Shown: in pieces, positions 22,003 to 33,154 of the stretch
Numbering within the stretch: position 1 is the stretch's first letter
How the letters are laid out: every line of letters begins with the position of its first letter
Origin: Neoarius graeffei
Lineage: Eukaryota; Chordata; Actinopteri; Siluriformes; Ariidae
DNA length: 64,000 nt
NCBI RefSeq assembly: GCF_027579695.1
Contig: NC_083575.1
Location: forward strand, 31,103,382-31,167,381
Reading direction: 5' to 3'
Notes under the pieces: model-generated
The model's database searches: none
Told to the model about the DNA's origin: nothing
Seen by the model: the letters and a program-made list of their open reading frames with translations, nothing else
Translations under genes and position numbers: made by a program

Positions 22003-22371
22003 GCAGTATGTAGTAGCAACGACTTCATGAATTTTTTCAATGACAAAATTGAAAATATCTGACAAAAAATTCAAACTACTAATTTAAGGTCAGACAACTT
22101 AAGTGACAATTTAACAATATACAGTAACTGTATCAGATCAGCAATTAGAATGTTTTACTCCTCTTAGAGAAATCGAATTACTTTCATTAGCCTCCGCATC
22201 AAAATCCTCAACTTGTGTACTAGATCCCTTACCTACATGTCTATTCAAACAGATAATACCTGAAGTAATTGAACCGCTTCTAAAAATAATAAATTCTTCT
22301 CTAAAGATCGGCTATGTACCCAAATCCTTTAAACTTGCAGTTATCAAACCCGATTAAAAAACCTGACCTCG
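22003..22371 (+). pseudogene. Outer L2 ORF2 middle segment
   Basis: Continues the outer L2 from gtagtagcaacgacttcatg to aaaacctgacctcgatc, corresponding to 25398-25770 of the inner copy. It contains small deletions and stops relative to that copy, for example cccgattaaaaaa for cccctgattaaaaaa. It ends where the inner L2 begins and continues at 28259. Confidence 0.8.
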
Positions 22372-22736
22372 ATCTGTGAACTGTGAAATGACTTCCTATT
22401 ACGCACTTCCTGTTTCCTGAGTTGTTCGCGCCGAGTCCTTTTTCCCGCGAGTGCCGGCGTTAATTACTAATCCTTTTTTAACTTTTTTTTCTATAAATAA
22501 ATTTCCAGTATCGTCTTCATTTTTATTATACTGTCGCTTTCATTTTTGTACTTTTCACTTTCGCTTTCCTTTTTCCGGTTTTTTTTTTCCCGGTTTTTTC
22601 TCTTTCTTTTTTCGGAAGAACGCCGAGACCGGAAGCTTTCTTTTTTTCTCCTCCTGTGTAAAGTCCACAAGCGGAGGCCATCTGATCTGCTTTAATATCA
22701 ACAGATCTTCATTTAAGGTACGTGAATCTTTTCATC

Positions 22737-24038
22737 ATGGCACACCTTCAGCCTGTTCAGTGTGCTGAGTGCAGGATGTTTAGTCATTCTTCCTCCGTCA
22801 CTAGCGATAGCTCTATTAGCTTTACTTGTGATAAGTGCAGATTAGTTAGCTCTCTGACGGAGAAGATTTCAGTGCTAGAAGCGCGTGTCCAGGCTTTAGA
22901 GCAGGTTAGTGAGCGTGAGAACAGTGTAGTTTCTGTTAGGGAAAGTCTGGACGCCCTAGGTGGAGTTAGCAATCCCCCAACTCCGGCATTAGAGCCCTTA
23001 CAGCGGGGCGAATGGGTGACGGCTCGGCGGCATAAGCGTAGAGCCAAAGCTACCGCTGAGGCTCGCCCACGGGAGCACCACTCCTCTCCGTGTCACGTGT
23101 CAAACAGGTTTGCTCTCCTTAGTGATGCACCCACTGAGAAACCTGAAAGAGCTCTGGTTATAGGGGACTCTATCATACGGCACGTGAAATTAGCTCAGCC
23201 TTTAGGGGCACCAGCAGCTTTAGTCAGGTGTATACCGGGAGCCAGGGCGCCGGACATAGCAGGTAATCTTAGGGTCCTAGGCAAGCACAGGTTCTCAAAG
23301 ATAGTTATCCATGCAGGAGCTAATGATATACGCCTTCGTCAGTCTGAGGTTACTAAGAGTAACTTTGTAGAGGTGTTTAAATTAGCGAAGGCGATGTCCG
23401 ATGCTGTAGTATGCTCTGGCCCCATCCCAATGCGGCGTGGCGATGTAGCTTACAGCAGGTTATGGTCGCTGAACTGCTGGCTGTCCAGGTGGTGCTCTGA
23501 AAACAGTGTGGGCTTTATAGATAATTGGGCTAATTTTGAGGGCACTGCTGGCCTGACGGTGGTGTAGTGGTTAGCGCTGTCGCCTCACAGCAAGAAGGTC
23601 CTGGGTTCGAGCCCCGGGGCCGGCGAGGGCCTTTCTGTGCGGAGTTTGCATGTTCTCCCCGTGTCCGCGTGGGTTTCCTCCGGGTGCTCCGGTTTCCCCC
23701 ACAGTCCAAAGACATGCAGGTTAGGTTAACTGGTGACTCTAAATTGACCGTAGGTGTGAATGTGAGTGTGAATGGTTGTCTGTGTCTATGTGTCAGCCCT
23801 GTGATGACCTGGCGACTTGTCCAGGGTGTACCCCGCCTTTCGCCCGTAGTCAGCTGGGATAGGCTCCAGCTTGCCTGCGACCCTGTAGAAGGATAAAGCG
23901 GCTAGAGATAATGAGATGAGATGAGATGAGACTGCTGGCCTGTTAGGGCGGGACGGTATCCATCCCACTCGGGAAGGTGCTGCTCTCATTTCCTGCAGCA
24001 TAGGTCATAGTCTCAGAACAGGCCTAGTTAATTTCTGA
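22737..24038 (+). pseudogene. Inner L2 ORF1 (esterase-like) split by a SINE
   Basis: ATG at 22737 starts MAHLQPVQCAECRMF. An N-terminal CAEC/CDKC Cys region, probably zinc binding, is followed by a short coiled coil (LTEKISVLEARVQALEQ), a basic stretch (RRHKRRAKA) and an SGNH-esterase region with GDSIIRHV, AGANDI and, after the insertion, DGIHPT. The SINE at 23556-23930 introduces a stop (23565-23567) shortly after its start, and the final exon-like piece resumes at 23943. Without the SINE the frame would be open from start to stop at 24036-24038. ORF1 esterases of CR1-like LINEs are thought to act on lipids or membranes; the exact role is uncertain. Confidence 0.85.
23556..23930 (+). mobile_element. 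tRNA-derived SINE in L2 ORF1
   Basis: 375-bp insertion flanked by a perfect 12-bp target duplication ACTGCTGGCCTG (23544-23555 and 23931-23942). The head has an A-box-like ggtgtagtggttagcg and a B box GGTTCGAGCCC at 23604-23614. The body is the widespread fish sequence with agacatgcaggttaggttaa and tgataggctccagc-like text, and the tail is a (gagat)n pentamer. A truncated, inverted copy lies at 49632-49921. Confidence 0.92.
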
Positions 24039-24134
24039 CAATCCAGAGCCAAGGCCAGGGAGCAGACGAACAGGCTAAACCGACTGTCTGCTAGCTGCAC
24101 AGAGTCGTCACTCAGGGTCCACTACATCGAGACT

Positions 24135-27113
24135 GTGTCTGTTCCCCGAGCTCAACAAAAAGGTAGAAATTTTCAGAGAGTTTGTTCCAGTAACCTAATC
24201 AATATAAAATTAGATCATACTGACTGTACAGCTGCTGCCAGCACCTTTGATCTAAAGGTGGGGCTATTAAATATTAGATCTCTTACATCTAAAGCGCTAA
24301 TGGTTAATGAACTCATTACTGATCAGGAGTTTAATGTACTGTGTTTAACAGAAACATGGATTAAGCCAAATGAATATATAGCATTAAATGAAGCGAGTCC
24401 TCCTGGATACAGTTATATACACCAGCCTCGTCTAACTGGCAGAGGAGGAGGCGTCGCGGTTATTTATAATGATTATCTAGGTGTAACACACAAACCTGGT
24501 TATAAATTTAATACATTTGAAGTTCTTCATACTCATATAATGTATGTAGCCTCGAAAAATAAGTCTACCCAGTTAATTCCATTGCTTATTATTTACAGGC
24601 CCCCGGGGCCATATTCTGAGTTTCTTTCTGAATTTGCAGATTTTATCTCAGATCTGGTTATTTCCTTAGACAAAGCTTTAGTTGTCGGAGATTTTAATAT
24701 TCACTTCGATAACCCAGAAGACCCTTTAAAAACAGCGTTTGTGTCCATCTTAGATTCAGTCGGGATTAAGCAGAATGTCATAGGACCGACCCATAATGGT
24801 GGTCACACCCTTGATCTAATACTAACATTCGGGTTAAACGTAGACAATATAGTCACACTTCCACAGTCTGAAGTTATCTCAGATCATTGTCTCATCTCAT
24901 TCAAAATATGTCTGAGTAATAATATATGCACCTCACCACGCTACTGTATTAAACGTACTTTCACGTCAACTACTGCACAGAGCTTTATAAATGATCTCCC
25001 AGAGCTGTCAACTTTGATTGGGTCACTGTCAGCCCCTGCAGAACTCAATCAGGCAACTGAATGCTTAGAGTCAACATTCCGCCATACTTTAGATAATGTA
25101 GCTCCTCTAAAAAGGAAAATGGTCAGAGACAAAAAATTAGCACCCTGGTATAATGATGACACTCGCACATTAAAACAGACCACTCGAAAATTGGAACGTA
25201 AATGGCGTCAAACAAAATTGGTAGTGTTCAAATTGGCGTGGAAGGAGAGCTTCCTGAAGTATAGAAAAGCTCTTAGTGCTGCGAGATCAACATATCTCTC
25301 CTCCCTAATAGAAGATAACAAAAATAATCCTAGATTCCTATTTAATACTGTAGCAAAATTAACCAGGAATAAGTCCACTATCAACACATGCACACCTGCA
25401 GTATGTAGTAGCAACGACTTCATGAATTTTTTTAATGACAAAATTGAGAATATCCGACAAAAAATTCAAACTACTAATTTAAGGTTAGACAATGAAAGTG
25501 ACCCTGTAGTTAACAATATAACTGTATCAGATCATCAGCTAGAATGTTTTACTCCCCTAAAAGAAACTGAATTACTTTCATTAATCTCTACATCAAAAGC
25601 CTCAACTTGCGTACTAGATCCCTTACCGACACATCTATTCAAACAGATAATGCCTGGAGTAATTGAACCGCTTCTAAAAATAATAAATTCTTCTCTTATG
25701 ATTGGCTATGTACCCAAATCCTTTAAACTAGCAGTTATCAAACCCCTGATTAAAAAACCTGACCTTGATCCCTGTCAGCTGTCCAATTATCGGCCAATAT
25801 CAAACCTCCCCTTTATCTCCAAGATCCTTGAAAAAGCTGTGGCACAGCAGTTATGCTCATATTTACATAGGAATAACATCCATGAAATGTATCAGTCAGG
25901 ATTTAGACCTCATCATAGCACAGAGACAGCACTGGTTAAAGTAGTAAACGACCTACTGTTGGCGTCTGATCAGGGCTGTGTCTCGCTACTTGTGTTGCTT
26001 GACCTTAGTGCAGCATTTGATACCATTGATCATTCCATTCTTCTGGATAGACTAGAAAATGTTGTGGGAGTTAAGGGAATGGCCCTCTCCTGGCTCAGGT
26101 CTTATCTAACTGATCGTTATCAGTATGTCGATATAAATGGTGATATTTCTAGACGTACCGAGGTAAAGTTTGGTGTTCCACAAGGTTCTGTCTTGGGTCC
26201 ACTGCTTTTTTCTCTATATATGTTACCTCTGGGCGATATTATTCATAAACATTGTATTAGTTTCCACTGTTATGCTGATGACACACAGTTGTATGTCTCT
26301 GCAAAACCTGATGAGAGACACCAGCTTAATAAAATTGAGGAATGTGTTAAGGACATTAGACACTGGATGCTTATAAATTTCCTTCTGCTTAACTCTGACA
26401 AGACTGAAGTACTTGTGCTAGGACCACATACAGCTAGAAGTAAGTTTTCTGATTACACAGTAACTCTGGATGGCCTTTCTGTTTCTTCACGTGCAGCAGT
26501 AAAAGACCTCGGAGTGATTATTGACCCCAGTCTTTCATTTGAAACTCACATTGATAACATCACCCGGATAGCTTTCTTTCATCTCAGAAATATTGCAAAG
26601 ATAAGAAATTTAATGTCATTGCATGATGCAGAAAAACTAGTCCATGCTTTCGTTACCTCCAGGTTGGATTATTGTAATGCCTTACTGTCTGGATGTTCCA
26701 ATAAGTGCATAAACAAGCTCCAGTTAGTTCAAAATGCCGCAGCAAGAGTCCTTACTGGAACTAGAAAATATGACCACATCACGCCTGTCTTATCCACACT
26801 GCATTGGCTCCCAATCAAATTTCGTATTGATTATAAAATACTACTATTGACCTTTAAAGCACTAAATGGTCTCGCACCACAGTACCTGAGTGAACTTCTG
26901 CTCCTCTATGACCCGCCACGCCTACTTAGATCAAAAGGTGCAGGCTATCTGCTGGTACCTCGTATAGTGAAGGCTACATCAGGGGGCAGAGCCTTTTCTT
27001 ACAAAGCCCCACTGTTATGGAACAGCCTTCCAAGTAGTGTTCGGGAATCAGACACAGTCTCAGCATTTAAGTCTAGGCTGAAAACATATCTGTTTAGTCA
27101 AGCCTTTTGTTAA
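24135..27113 (+). CDS. Inner L2 ORF2: endonuclease and reverse transcriptase
   Basis: Open frame of 992 codons without interruption. The open frame starts at a GTG, so the true initiation codon is unsure; ATG codons lie just downstream ([12 protein letters not shown], residue 57). Domains in order: apurinic-like endonuclease with LTETWI (71-76), GDFNIHFD (185-192) and SDH (249-251); then reverse transcriptase with [41 protein letters not shown] and YADD at 713-716; and a conserved C-terminus ([10 protein letters not shown]). All key catalytic residues are present. The enzyme would nick DNA and prime reverse transcription of L2 RNA, and could serve SINEs with similar tails. ORF1 of this copy is disrupted, so autonomous activity is unlikely. 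Confidence 0.92.
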   Translation: MSVPRAQQKGRNFQRVCSSNLINIKLDHTDCTAAASTFDLKVGLLNIRSLTSKALMVNELITDQEFNVLCLTETWIKPNEYIALNEASPPGYSYIHQPRLTGRGGGVAVIYNDYLGVTHKPGYKFNTFEVLHTHIMYVASKNKSTQLIPLLIIYRPPGPYSEFLSEFADFISDLVISLDKALVVGDFNIHFDNPEDPLKTAFVSILDSVGIKQNVIGPTHNGGHTLDLILTFGLNVDNIVTLPQSEVISDHCLISFKICLSNNICTSPRYCIKRTFTSTTAQSFINDLPELSTLIGSLSAPAELNQATECLESTFRHTLDNVAPLKRKMVRDKKLAPWYNDDTRTLKQTTRKLERKWRQTKLVVFKLAWKESFLKYRKALSAARSTYLSSLIEDNKNNPRFLFNTVAKLTRNKSTINTCTPAVCSSNDFMNFFNDKIENIRQKIQTTNLRLDNESDPVVNNITVSDHQLECFTPLKETELLSLISTSKASTCVLDPLPTHLFKQIMPGVIEPLLKIINSSLMIGYVPKSFKLAVIKPLIKKPDLDPCQLSNYRPISNLPFISKILEKAVAQQLCSYLHRNNIHEMYQSGFRPHHSTETALVKVVNDLLLASDQGCVSLLVLLDLSAAFDTIDHSILLDRLENVVGVKGMALSWLRSYLTDRYQYVDINGDISRRTEVKFGVPQGSVLGPLLFSLYMLPLGDIIHKHCISFHCYADDTQLYVSAKPDERHQLNKIEECVKDIRHWMLINFLLLNSDKTEVLVLGPHTARSKFSDYTVTLDGLSVSSRAAVKDLGVIIDPSLSFETHIDNITRIAFFHLRNIAKIRNLMSLHDAEKLVHAFVTSRLDYCNALLSGCSNKCINKLQLVQNAAARVLTGTRKYDHITPVLSTLHWLPIKFRIDYKILLLTFKALNGLAPQYLSELLLLYDPPRLLRSKGAGYLLVPRIVKATSGGRAFSYKAPLLWNSLPSSVRESDTVSAFKSRLKTYLFSQAFC

Positions 27114-28258
27114 GGGTGTTTATGAGGTAAAGGAGTAGATCTGGAGGGTCCTCAGACATAGAGTGTTTTGGTAAACTGGGATGTATGGATGCTGTCAGTC
27201 CCCACTCGCTTGCTCACTCGAGTTTGTTGACGGTGCAGTGGCTGGCTGCTTTATGTCCCGGGGCTCCCTCATGCCTGTGTTACCTTCTGGCTCTCTCCTT
27301 TTAGTTATGCTGTCATAGTTAGTTGCCGGAGTCCCTGCTTGTACTCGGTGCAATATGTATACTGCTCCTACTTATTCAGGTGACATTGGGCATACCTAAC
27401 CACCTGTGTTTTCTTTCTCTCCCCCCCCCCCCCCCCCCCCCAAATCTGTCCCTCTGAGTTACATGGAGTCAACAGGAAATCTTTTGGTGGAGACGGTGGG
27501 GACCTCGACTGGCTATCGTAGCCTGCAGGGAATCGGCCGTCAGACATTCTGTCGCATGTCCCAGACCCGGTGAAATGTAACTGAATTGTCTTGGCCAGGC
27601 CTAAGGGTCCCATCTGCATCTCATCATTGCTGAGGAGTGTGCTCCCATCACCCAATCAAGCATCCAGCCAGAGCAGGTCATGATATATTTTTTACCATAT
27701 TAACATGCCATTGTGCGTCATGCCTGATGTAAAGACTCTCGTCTCTGCGAGCCTACCACACAGATTTAATACTTGTCATTTTTAGGGCATACCTAACAAC
27801 GTGTTTTCTTTCTCTCCCCCAACCCCCCCCATCTGTCCCTCTGAGTTACATGTTGATCCTGGGATTGAGATGCTGGCCTCTTCTGCCCCTCGGACCTGCT
27901 TGATCCATCCTGGTGCCCTGTGTCTGGTCGGAGTTTTATCGCCCCACTCCTGTGAAGGACGGCCCCATGAGGACAGTTGAGGGTTATACCTGTTAAAACT
28001 GTTAATATTATAGTCAGGCTGTCTGTTGTTGCCCAAATGAGGATGGGTTCCCTTTTGAGTCTGGTTCCTCTCGAGGTTTCTTCCTCATGTCGTCTGAGGG
28101 AGTTTTTCCTTGCCACCGTCGCCACAGGCTTGCTCATTGGGGATAGATTAGGGATAAAATTAGCTCATGTTTTAAGTCGTTCAAATTCTGTAAAGCTGCT
28201 TTGCGACAATGTTTATTGTTAAAAGCGCTGTACAAATAAACTTGATTTGATTTGATTT
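27114..28258 (+). other. Inner L2 3' UTR
   Basis: Follows the ORF2 stop. Holds a 20-base C run at about 27421-27441, a second shorter repeat of the phrase gtgttttctttctctcccc near 27800, and the conserved L2 3' terminus (27995-28258) ending in aaataaacttgatttgattt repeats. That terminal 250 bp is what recurs as fragments at 8393, 60922 and elsewhere. Confidence 0.85.
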
Positions 28259-29577
28259 GATCTCTGTCAGCTGTCCAATTATTGGCCAATATCAAACCTC
28301 CCCTTTATTTCCAAGATCCTAGAAAAAGCTGTGGCACAGCAGTTATGCTCATATTTACATAGGAATAACATCCATGAAATGTATCAGTCAGGATTTAGAC
28401 CTCATCATAGCACAGAGACAGCACTGGTGAAAGTAGTAAGTGACCTACTATTGGCATCTGATCAGGGCTGTGTCTCGCTGCTTGTGTTGCTTGACCTTAG
28501 TGCAGCATTGATACCATTGATCATTCCATTCTTCTGGATAGACTAGAAAATGTTGTGGGAGTTAAGGGAATGGCCCTCTCCTGGCTCAGCTCTTATTTAA
28601 CTGATCGCTATCAGTATGTTGATGTAAATGGTGATTTTTCTAGACATATTGAGGTAAAGTTTGGTGTTCCACAAGGTTCTGTCTTGGGTCCACTGCATTT
28701 TTCTTCATATATGTTACCTCTGGGTGATATTATTTGGAAGCATGGTATTAGTTTCCACTGTTATGCTGATGACACACAGTTGTATGTTTCTGCAAAACCA
28801 GATGAGAGACACCAGCTTAATAGAATTGAGGAATGTGTAAAGAACATTAGACACTGGATGCTTCTTAACTTCCTTCTGCTTAACTCTGACAAGACTGAAG
28901 TACTTGTACTAGGACCACATGCAGCTAGAAGTAGGTTTTCTGATTACACAGTAACTCTGGATGGCCTTTCTGTTTCTTCACGTGCAGCCATAAAAGACCT
29001 CGGGTGATTATTGACCCCAGTTTTTCATTTGAAACTCATCTTGATAACATTACCCGGATAGCTTTCTTTCATCTCAGAAATACTGCTAAGATAAGAAACT
29101 AGTTCATGCTTTTATTACCTCCAGGTTGGATTATTGTAGTGCCTTACTGTCTGGATGTTCCAATAAGTGCATAACCAAGCTCCAGTTAGTTCAAAATGCA
29201 ACAGTAAAAGTCCTTACTAGAACTAGAAAATATGACCACAGCACCCTTGGCATATCCACACTGCACTGGCTCCCAATCAAATTTCATATTGTTTATAAAA
29301 TATTACTATTGACCTTTAAAGCACTGAATGGTCTCGCGCCACAGTACCTGAGCAAACTTCTGGTCCTTTATGACCTGCCACGCCTACTTAGATCAAAAGG
29401 TGCAGGCTATCTGCTGGTACCTCGTATAGTGAAGGCTACATCAGGGGGCAGAGCCTTTTCTTACAAAGCCCCATAGTTATGGAACAGCCTTCCAAGTAGT
29501 GTTTGGGACTCGGACACAGTCTCAGCATTTAAGTCTAGGCTGAGAACATATCTGTTTAGTCAGGCCTTTTGTTAATT
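28259..29577 (+). pseudogene. Outer L2 ORF2 3' half
   Basis: Collinear with 25770-27113. It encodes [28 protein letters not shown] and YADDTQLYV, so the reverse transcriptase core is recognisable. A one-base loss near 28509 (gcattgatacc for gcatttgatacc) and another near 29005 shift the frame, and about 35 bases (roughly 26610-26640 in the inner copy) are missing at 29098. Clearly inactive. Confidence 0.85.
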
Positions 29578-30144
29578 TTATTAGGTAAAGGAGTAGCTCT
29601 GGAGGGTCCTCAGACATAGTGTTTTGGTAAGCTGGGATGTATGGATGCTGTCAGTCCCCCACTCACTTGCTCACTCGAGTTTGTTGACAGTGTAGTGGCT
29701 GGCTGCTTTATGCCCCAGCTGCTTTATGTTGCCCCCGCCCCCCAGCGATGTGATGGATGGAGTCTCATCACATCACTCCTGTGGAGGACAGCCCCATATG
29801 GACAGTTGAAAGTCACACTTGGAAGATGCTCTGGACACTTACAGTAATGCTTTTATGGCTGAGGACTACAGCTGACTTGCTAACTTTAGGACTGCAGTTG
29901 TCATGAACAGTTTAGCACTCAAGTCTCCAACAATGAACAGTTTATAACTTAAACAAAACAGACTTCATGTTAAAACTGTTAAAAATGTTATAATCACATT
30001 GTCATCACCCAAATGAGGATGGGTTCCCTTTTGAGTCTGGTTCCTCTCAAGGTTTCTTTCTCATGTAGTCTGAGGGAGTTTTTCCTTGCCACCGTTGCCA
30101 CAGGCTTGCTCACTGGGGATAGATTAGGGATAAAACGTTTAAAG
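29578..30144 (+). other. Outer L2 3' UTR, first part
   Basis: Shorter than the inner copy's 3' UTR and from a different subtype: it carries ttggaagatgctctggacac and gaacagtttataact, phrases also present in the fragment at 60922-61396. The end is cut at 30144 by a hAT MITE and the terminus resumes at 31004. Confidence 0.8.
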
Positions 30145-31003
30145 TAGTGCTGTCAAGCGATTAAAATATTTAATCGCGATTAATGTCGCGACTGTCATAG
30201 TTAACTCGCGATTAATCGCAATTTAATCGCACATTTTTGTCACATGAAAAACCACTGTAATTCTCTTATCAGCATAAAAAAGTGAATGGGCTTGCTTTGT
30301 ACCATTTTTTTTTTATTGCAGAGCATAACACGTCTTGTCACAGCCACTGACATCCATAACTTCCATATTAGATGAGAAAACCAAGGGATGAAAAATAAAG
30401 TGCATATCACTGTGAAAATAAAAAAATGTTTTATTTTACTCATTAGTTTCTTTTGAAGAGAAGTATTTGCCATAAAAGAAAAAAACAGATAAAAATAAAA
30501 ACATTCATCATACGTTCAAAAACATTCATCATAGTGTGGCACTGTATTATCTAATTCTCACTGCTTATAACTATACACCTACCCGGTGGAGATGAGCTGG
30601 GAAACTGAAGACTGAAGGAACAGTATTGAAAAGTATTTTTCCAGTCTCACCTGTGAAAGGTAATCCCATGTGATCTCGTTTGGACGGTAAACCTGTTGGT
30701 ACAGTTAAACGCAGCACATGAATGAGGCATCTTTATTCTCGGCTACTGTCTAGACGCTATACCAGAGACGGTTGAAGAATCTCCACTTTGCCCCATCCAA
30801 TATGGCGGCGAGGATGTTTATATGTCTATGCCTTTCTCCATCACTCACACGTACTCTTATTGAAGCAGCGTGCGACAAGCCTCAACAGGAACTACGGGTG
30901 ACTCGCAGGGCCAAATTAGAATTTGCGTTAACGGCACTATTTTTTTAATCGCGTTAAATTGAAATTGTGTTAACGCGTTATCGCGTTAACTTTGACAGCA
31001 CTA
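30145..31003. mobile_element. hAT MITE in L2 3' UTR (859 bp)
   Basis: Terminal inverted repeats TAGTGCTGTCAA at both ends and a perfect 8-bp target duplication GTTTAAAG (30137-30144 and 31004-31011), the length typical of hAT. The ends are rich in taatcgcgattaa palindromes. No transposase frame. An internal core (30627-30713) is shared with the hAT MITE at 54378-55369, although the termini differ. Confidence 0.9.
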
Positions 31004-31096
31004 GTTTAAAGTCTTTAAAATTCTGTAAAGCTGCTTTGCAACAATGTTTATTGTTAAAAGCGCTATAAAAATAAACTTGACTCGATCCCCAGATCT

Positions 31097-31432
31097 TTAA
31101 CCCAGCCACATATATAAAAAAAAAAAACTGTACGCCTCCATGCTTTTCCAGGTTATCATCTGTTTGTCCATGTAGAACAATGTCTGCAGCACCAGGTAGC
31201 TTGAGATGTCGGGGAAATCAACCGATTGACAATTTGCCAACTCATAGGAAAAATCCTTCTTTGATAACGTCAGAAAGCTGCAAAGAGCAACTTTCTGAAG
31301 ATATCTTGACCGTGCATTGGCCTCTAAACTGCAAAAATAGTTGGAGACGATTTCACTAGCTTGTTGCATAATGGTGGCCAAACTGGTTCGCCTGACCACC
31401 ACTTCATCCACTAGAAGCAAACTTGCAAGCAA
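31097..31432 (-). pseudogene. Exon-like fragment of a repeated fish gene
   Basis: A 111-codon minus-strand frame contains SLEANARSRYLQKV, FPDISSYLVLQTLFYMDKQM and WKSMEAYSFF. The pattern (SLEA-AR-RY...FPDI--YLV...YKS-EAY) is one I associate with a multi-copy fish protein family containing a YqaJ-like exonuclease; this is from memory and uncertain. A stop (TAA) ends it after a T-run expansion. Related pieces of the same region occur inside both hAT copies (7715-7860 and 61470-61640), so this may be a captured exon or part of a transposon protein. Confidence 0.4.
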
Positions 31433-31498
31433 AAGTCATGTGACTGAATATAACCTGTTTAGTATTCAGTTGTCAAGATAATTTTCAACTTGTATATA

Positions 31499-33152
31499 TA
31501 GTTAGGTCCATATATTTTTGGACACTGACACAAATTTTGTTTTTTTACCTGTTTACTGAAACATATTCAGGTTATATAGTTATATAATGGACATGGACAT
31601 AAAGTCCAGACTTTCAGCTTTCATTTGAGGGTATCCACGTTAAAATTGGATGAAGGGTTTAGGAGTTTCAGCTCCTTAACATGTGCCACCCTGTTTTTAA
31701 AGGGACCAAAAGTAATTGGACAATTGACTAAAAGGCTATTTCATGGGCAGGTGTGGGCAATTCCTTCATTATGTCATTCTCAATTAAGCAGATAAAAGGC
31801 CTGGAGTTGATTTGAGGTATGGTGCTTGCATTTGGAAGATTTTGCTATGAAGAAAACATGTGGTCAAAGGAGCTCTCCATGCAGGTGAAACAAGCCATCC
31901 TTAAGCTGCGAAAACAGAAAAAACCCATCCGAGAAATTGCTACAATATTAGGAGTGGCAAAATCTACAGTTTGGTACATCCTGAGAAAGAAAGAAAGAAA
32001 GCACTGGTGAACTCATCAATGCAAAAAGACCTGGACGCTCACAGAAGACAACAGTGGTGGATGATCGCAGAATAATTTCCATGGTGAACAGAAACCCCTT
32101 CACAACAGCCAACCAAGTGAACAACACTATCCAGGAGGTAGGCCTATCAATATCCAAATCTACCATAAAGAGAAGACTGTATGAAAGTAAATACAGACGG
32201 TTCACTGCATGGTGCAAGCCACTCATAAGCCTCAAGAATAAAAAGGCTAGATTGGACTTTGCTAAAAAACATCTAAAAAAGCCAGCACAGTTCTGGAAGA
32301 ACATTCTTTGGACAGATGAAATCAAGATCAACCTCTACCAGAATGATGGAAAGAAAAAAGTATGGTGAAGGCGTGGTACAGCTCATGATCCAAAGCATAC
32401 CACATCATCTGTAAAACATGGCGGAGGCAGTGTGATGGCTTGGGCATGCATGGCTGCCAGTGGCACTGGGTCACTAGTGTTTATTGATGATGTGACACAG
32501 GACAGAAGCAGCCGGATGAATTCTGAGGTATTCAGAGACATACTGTGCGCTCAAATCCAGCCAAATGCAGCCAAACTGATTGGTCGGCATTTCATAATAC
32601 AGATGGACAATGACCCAAAACATAAAGCCAAAGCAACCCAGGAGTTTATTAAAGCAAAGAAGTGGAATATTCTTGAATGGCCAAGTCAGTCACGTGATCT
32701 CAACCCAATTGAGCATGCATTTCACTTGTTAAAGACTAAACTTCAGACAGAAAGGCCCACAAACAGACAGCAACTGAAAACCGCTGCAGTAAAGGCCTGG
32801 CAGAGCATTAAAAAGGAGGAAACACAGCATCTGGTGATGTCCATGAGTTCAAGACTTCAGGCAGTCATTGCCAACAAAGGGTTTTCAACCAAGTATTAGA
32901 AATGAACATTTTATTTACAATTATTTAATTTGCCCAATTACTTTTGAGCCCCTGAAATGAAGGGATTGTGTTTAAAAAATGCTTTAGTTCCTCACATTTT
33001 TATGCAATCATTTTGTTCAACCCACTGAATTAAAGCTGAAAGTCTGAACTTCAACTGCATCTGAATTGTTTTGTTCAAAATTCATTGTGGTTATGTACAG
33101 AACCAAAATTAGAAAAATGTTGTCTCTGTCCAAATATTTATGGACCTAACTG
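31499..33152 (+). mobile_element. Tc1-type transposon (1654 bp)
   Basis: Terminal inverted repeats AGTTAGGTCCATA at the left and TATGGACCTAACT-like at the right, flanked by TA (31497-31498 and 33153-33154). The length is normal for a full Tc1 element. The left terminal C is mutated to T. The transposase is broken (see below), so this copy needs a helper enzyme to move, if it moves at all. Confidence 0.9.
31849..32899 (+). pseudogene. Tc1 transposase, broken
   Basis: Three open pieces cover a whole DD34E transposase: an N-terminal helix-turn-helix (MQVKQAILKLRKQKKPIREIATIL, 31819-32010), the second DNA-binding and first catalytic part (32054-32365, WTDE) and the C-terminal catalytic part (32432-32899, MDNDPKHK and WPSQSRDLNPIEH). 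The first junction is a frameshift at an expanded gaaa tract near 31985-32000 and the second is a TGA at 32366-32368 in KKVW-stop-RRGTAHD. Catalytic Asp, Asp and Glu are visible. Confidence 0.88.
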
Positions 33153-33154
33153 TA

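Larger units (their letters stand above)
22372..28258 (+). mobile_element. Inner L2 LINE, near full length
   Basis: Inserted in the outer L2 of the same family at the phrase gatct / tctctgtcag. It has a 5' UTR with pyrimidine-rich tracts, ORF1 (interrupted by a SINE), an intact ORF2, and a 1.1-kb 3' UTR ending in a tandem tgattTGATT-like tail. The target duplication is at most about 5 bp (gatct), consistent with L2-type integration. Much less damaged than its host copy. Confidence 0.88.
13695..31083 (+). mobile_element. Outer L2 LINE, split into four pieces
   Basis: L2 sequence runs 13695-15780, 22003-22371, 28259-30144 and 31004-31083, in collinear order when compared with the inner L2 at 22372-28258. 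The gaps are filled by a Penelope/gypsy block, by the inner L2 and by a hAT MITE. It has a stop codon in ORF1, an endonuclease deletion, a frameshift in the reverse transcriptase and a small local duplication at 15520-15603. It is an old, dead copy that served as an insertion target. Confidence 0.85.

Noticed and set aside
22737-23567. A host esterase gene
   Set aside because: The GDS/GAND/DGIHPT protein is ORF1 of an L2 LINE: it occurs twice in the window, each time directly upstream of an L2 ORF2.
23556-23700. A functional tRNA gene at the SINE head
   Set aside because: The A and B boxes belong to a SINE: the sequence continues into a repeat body, has a tandem tail, and is flanked by a 12-bp target duplication.
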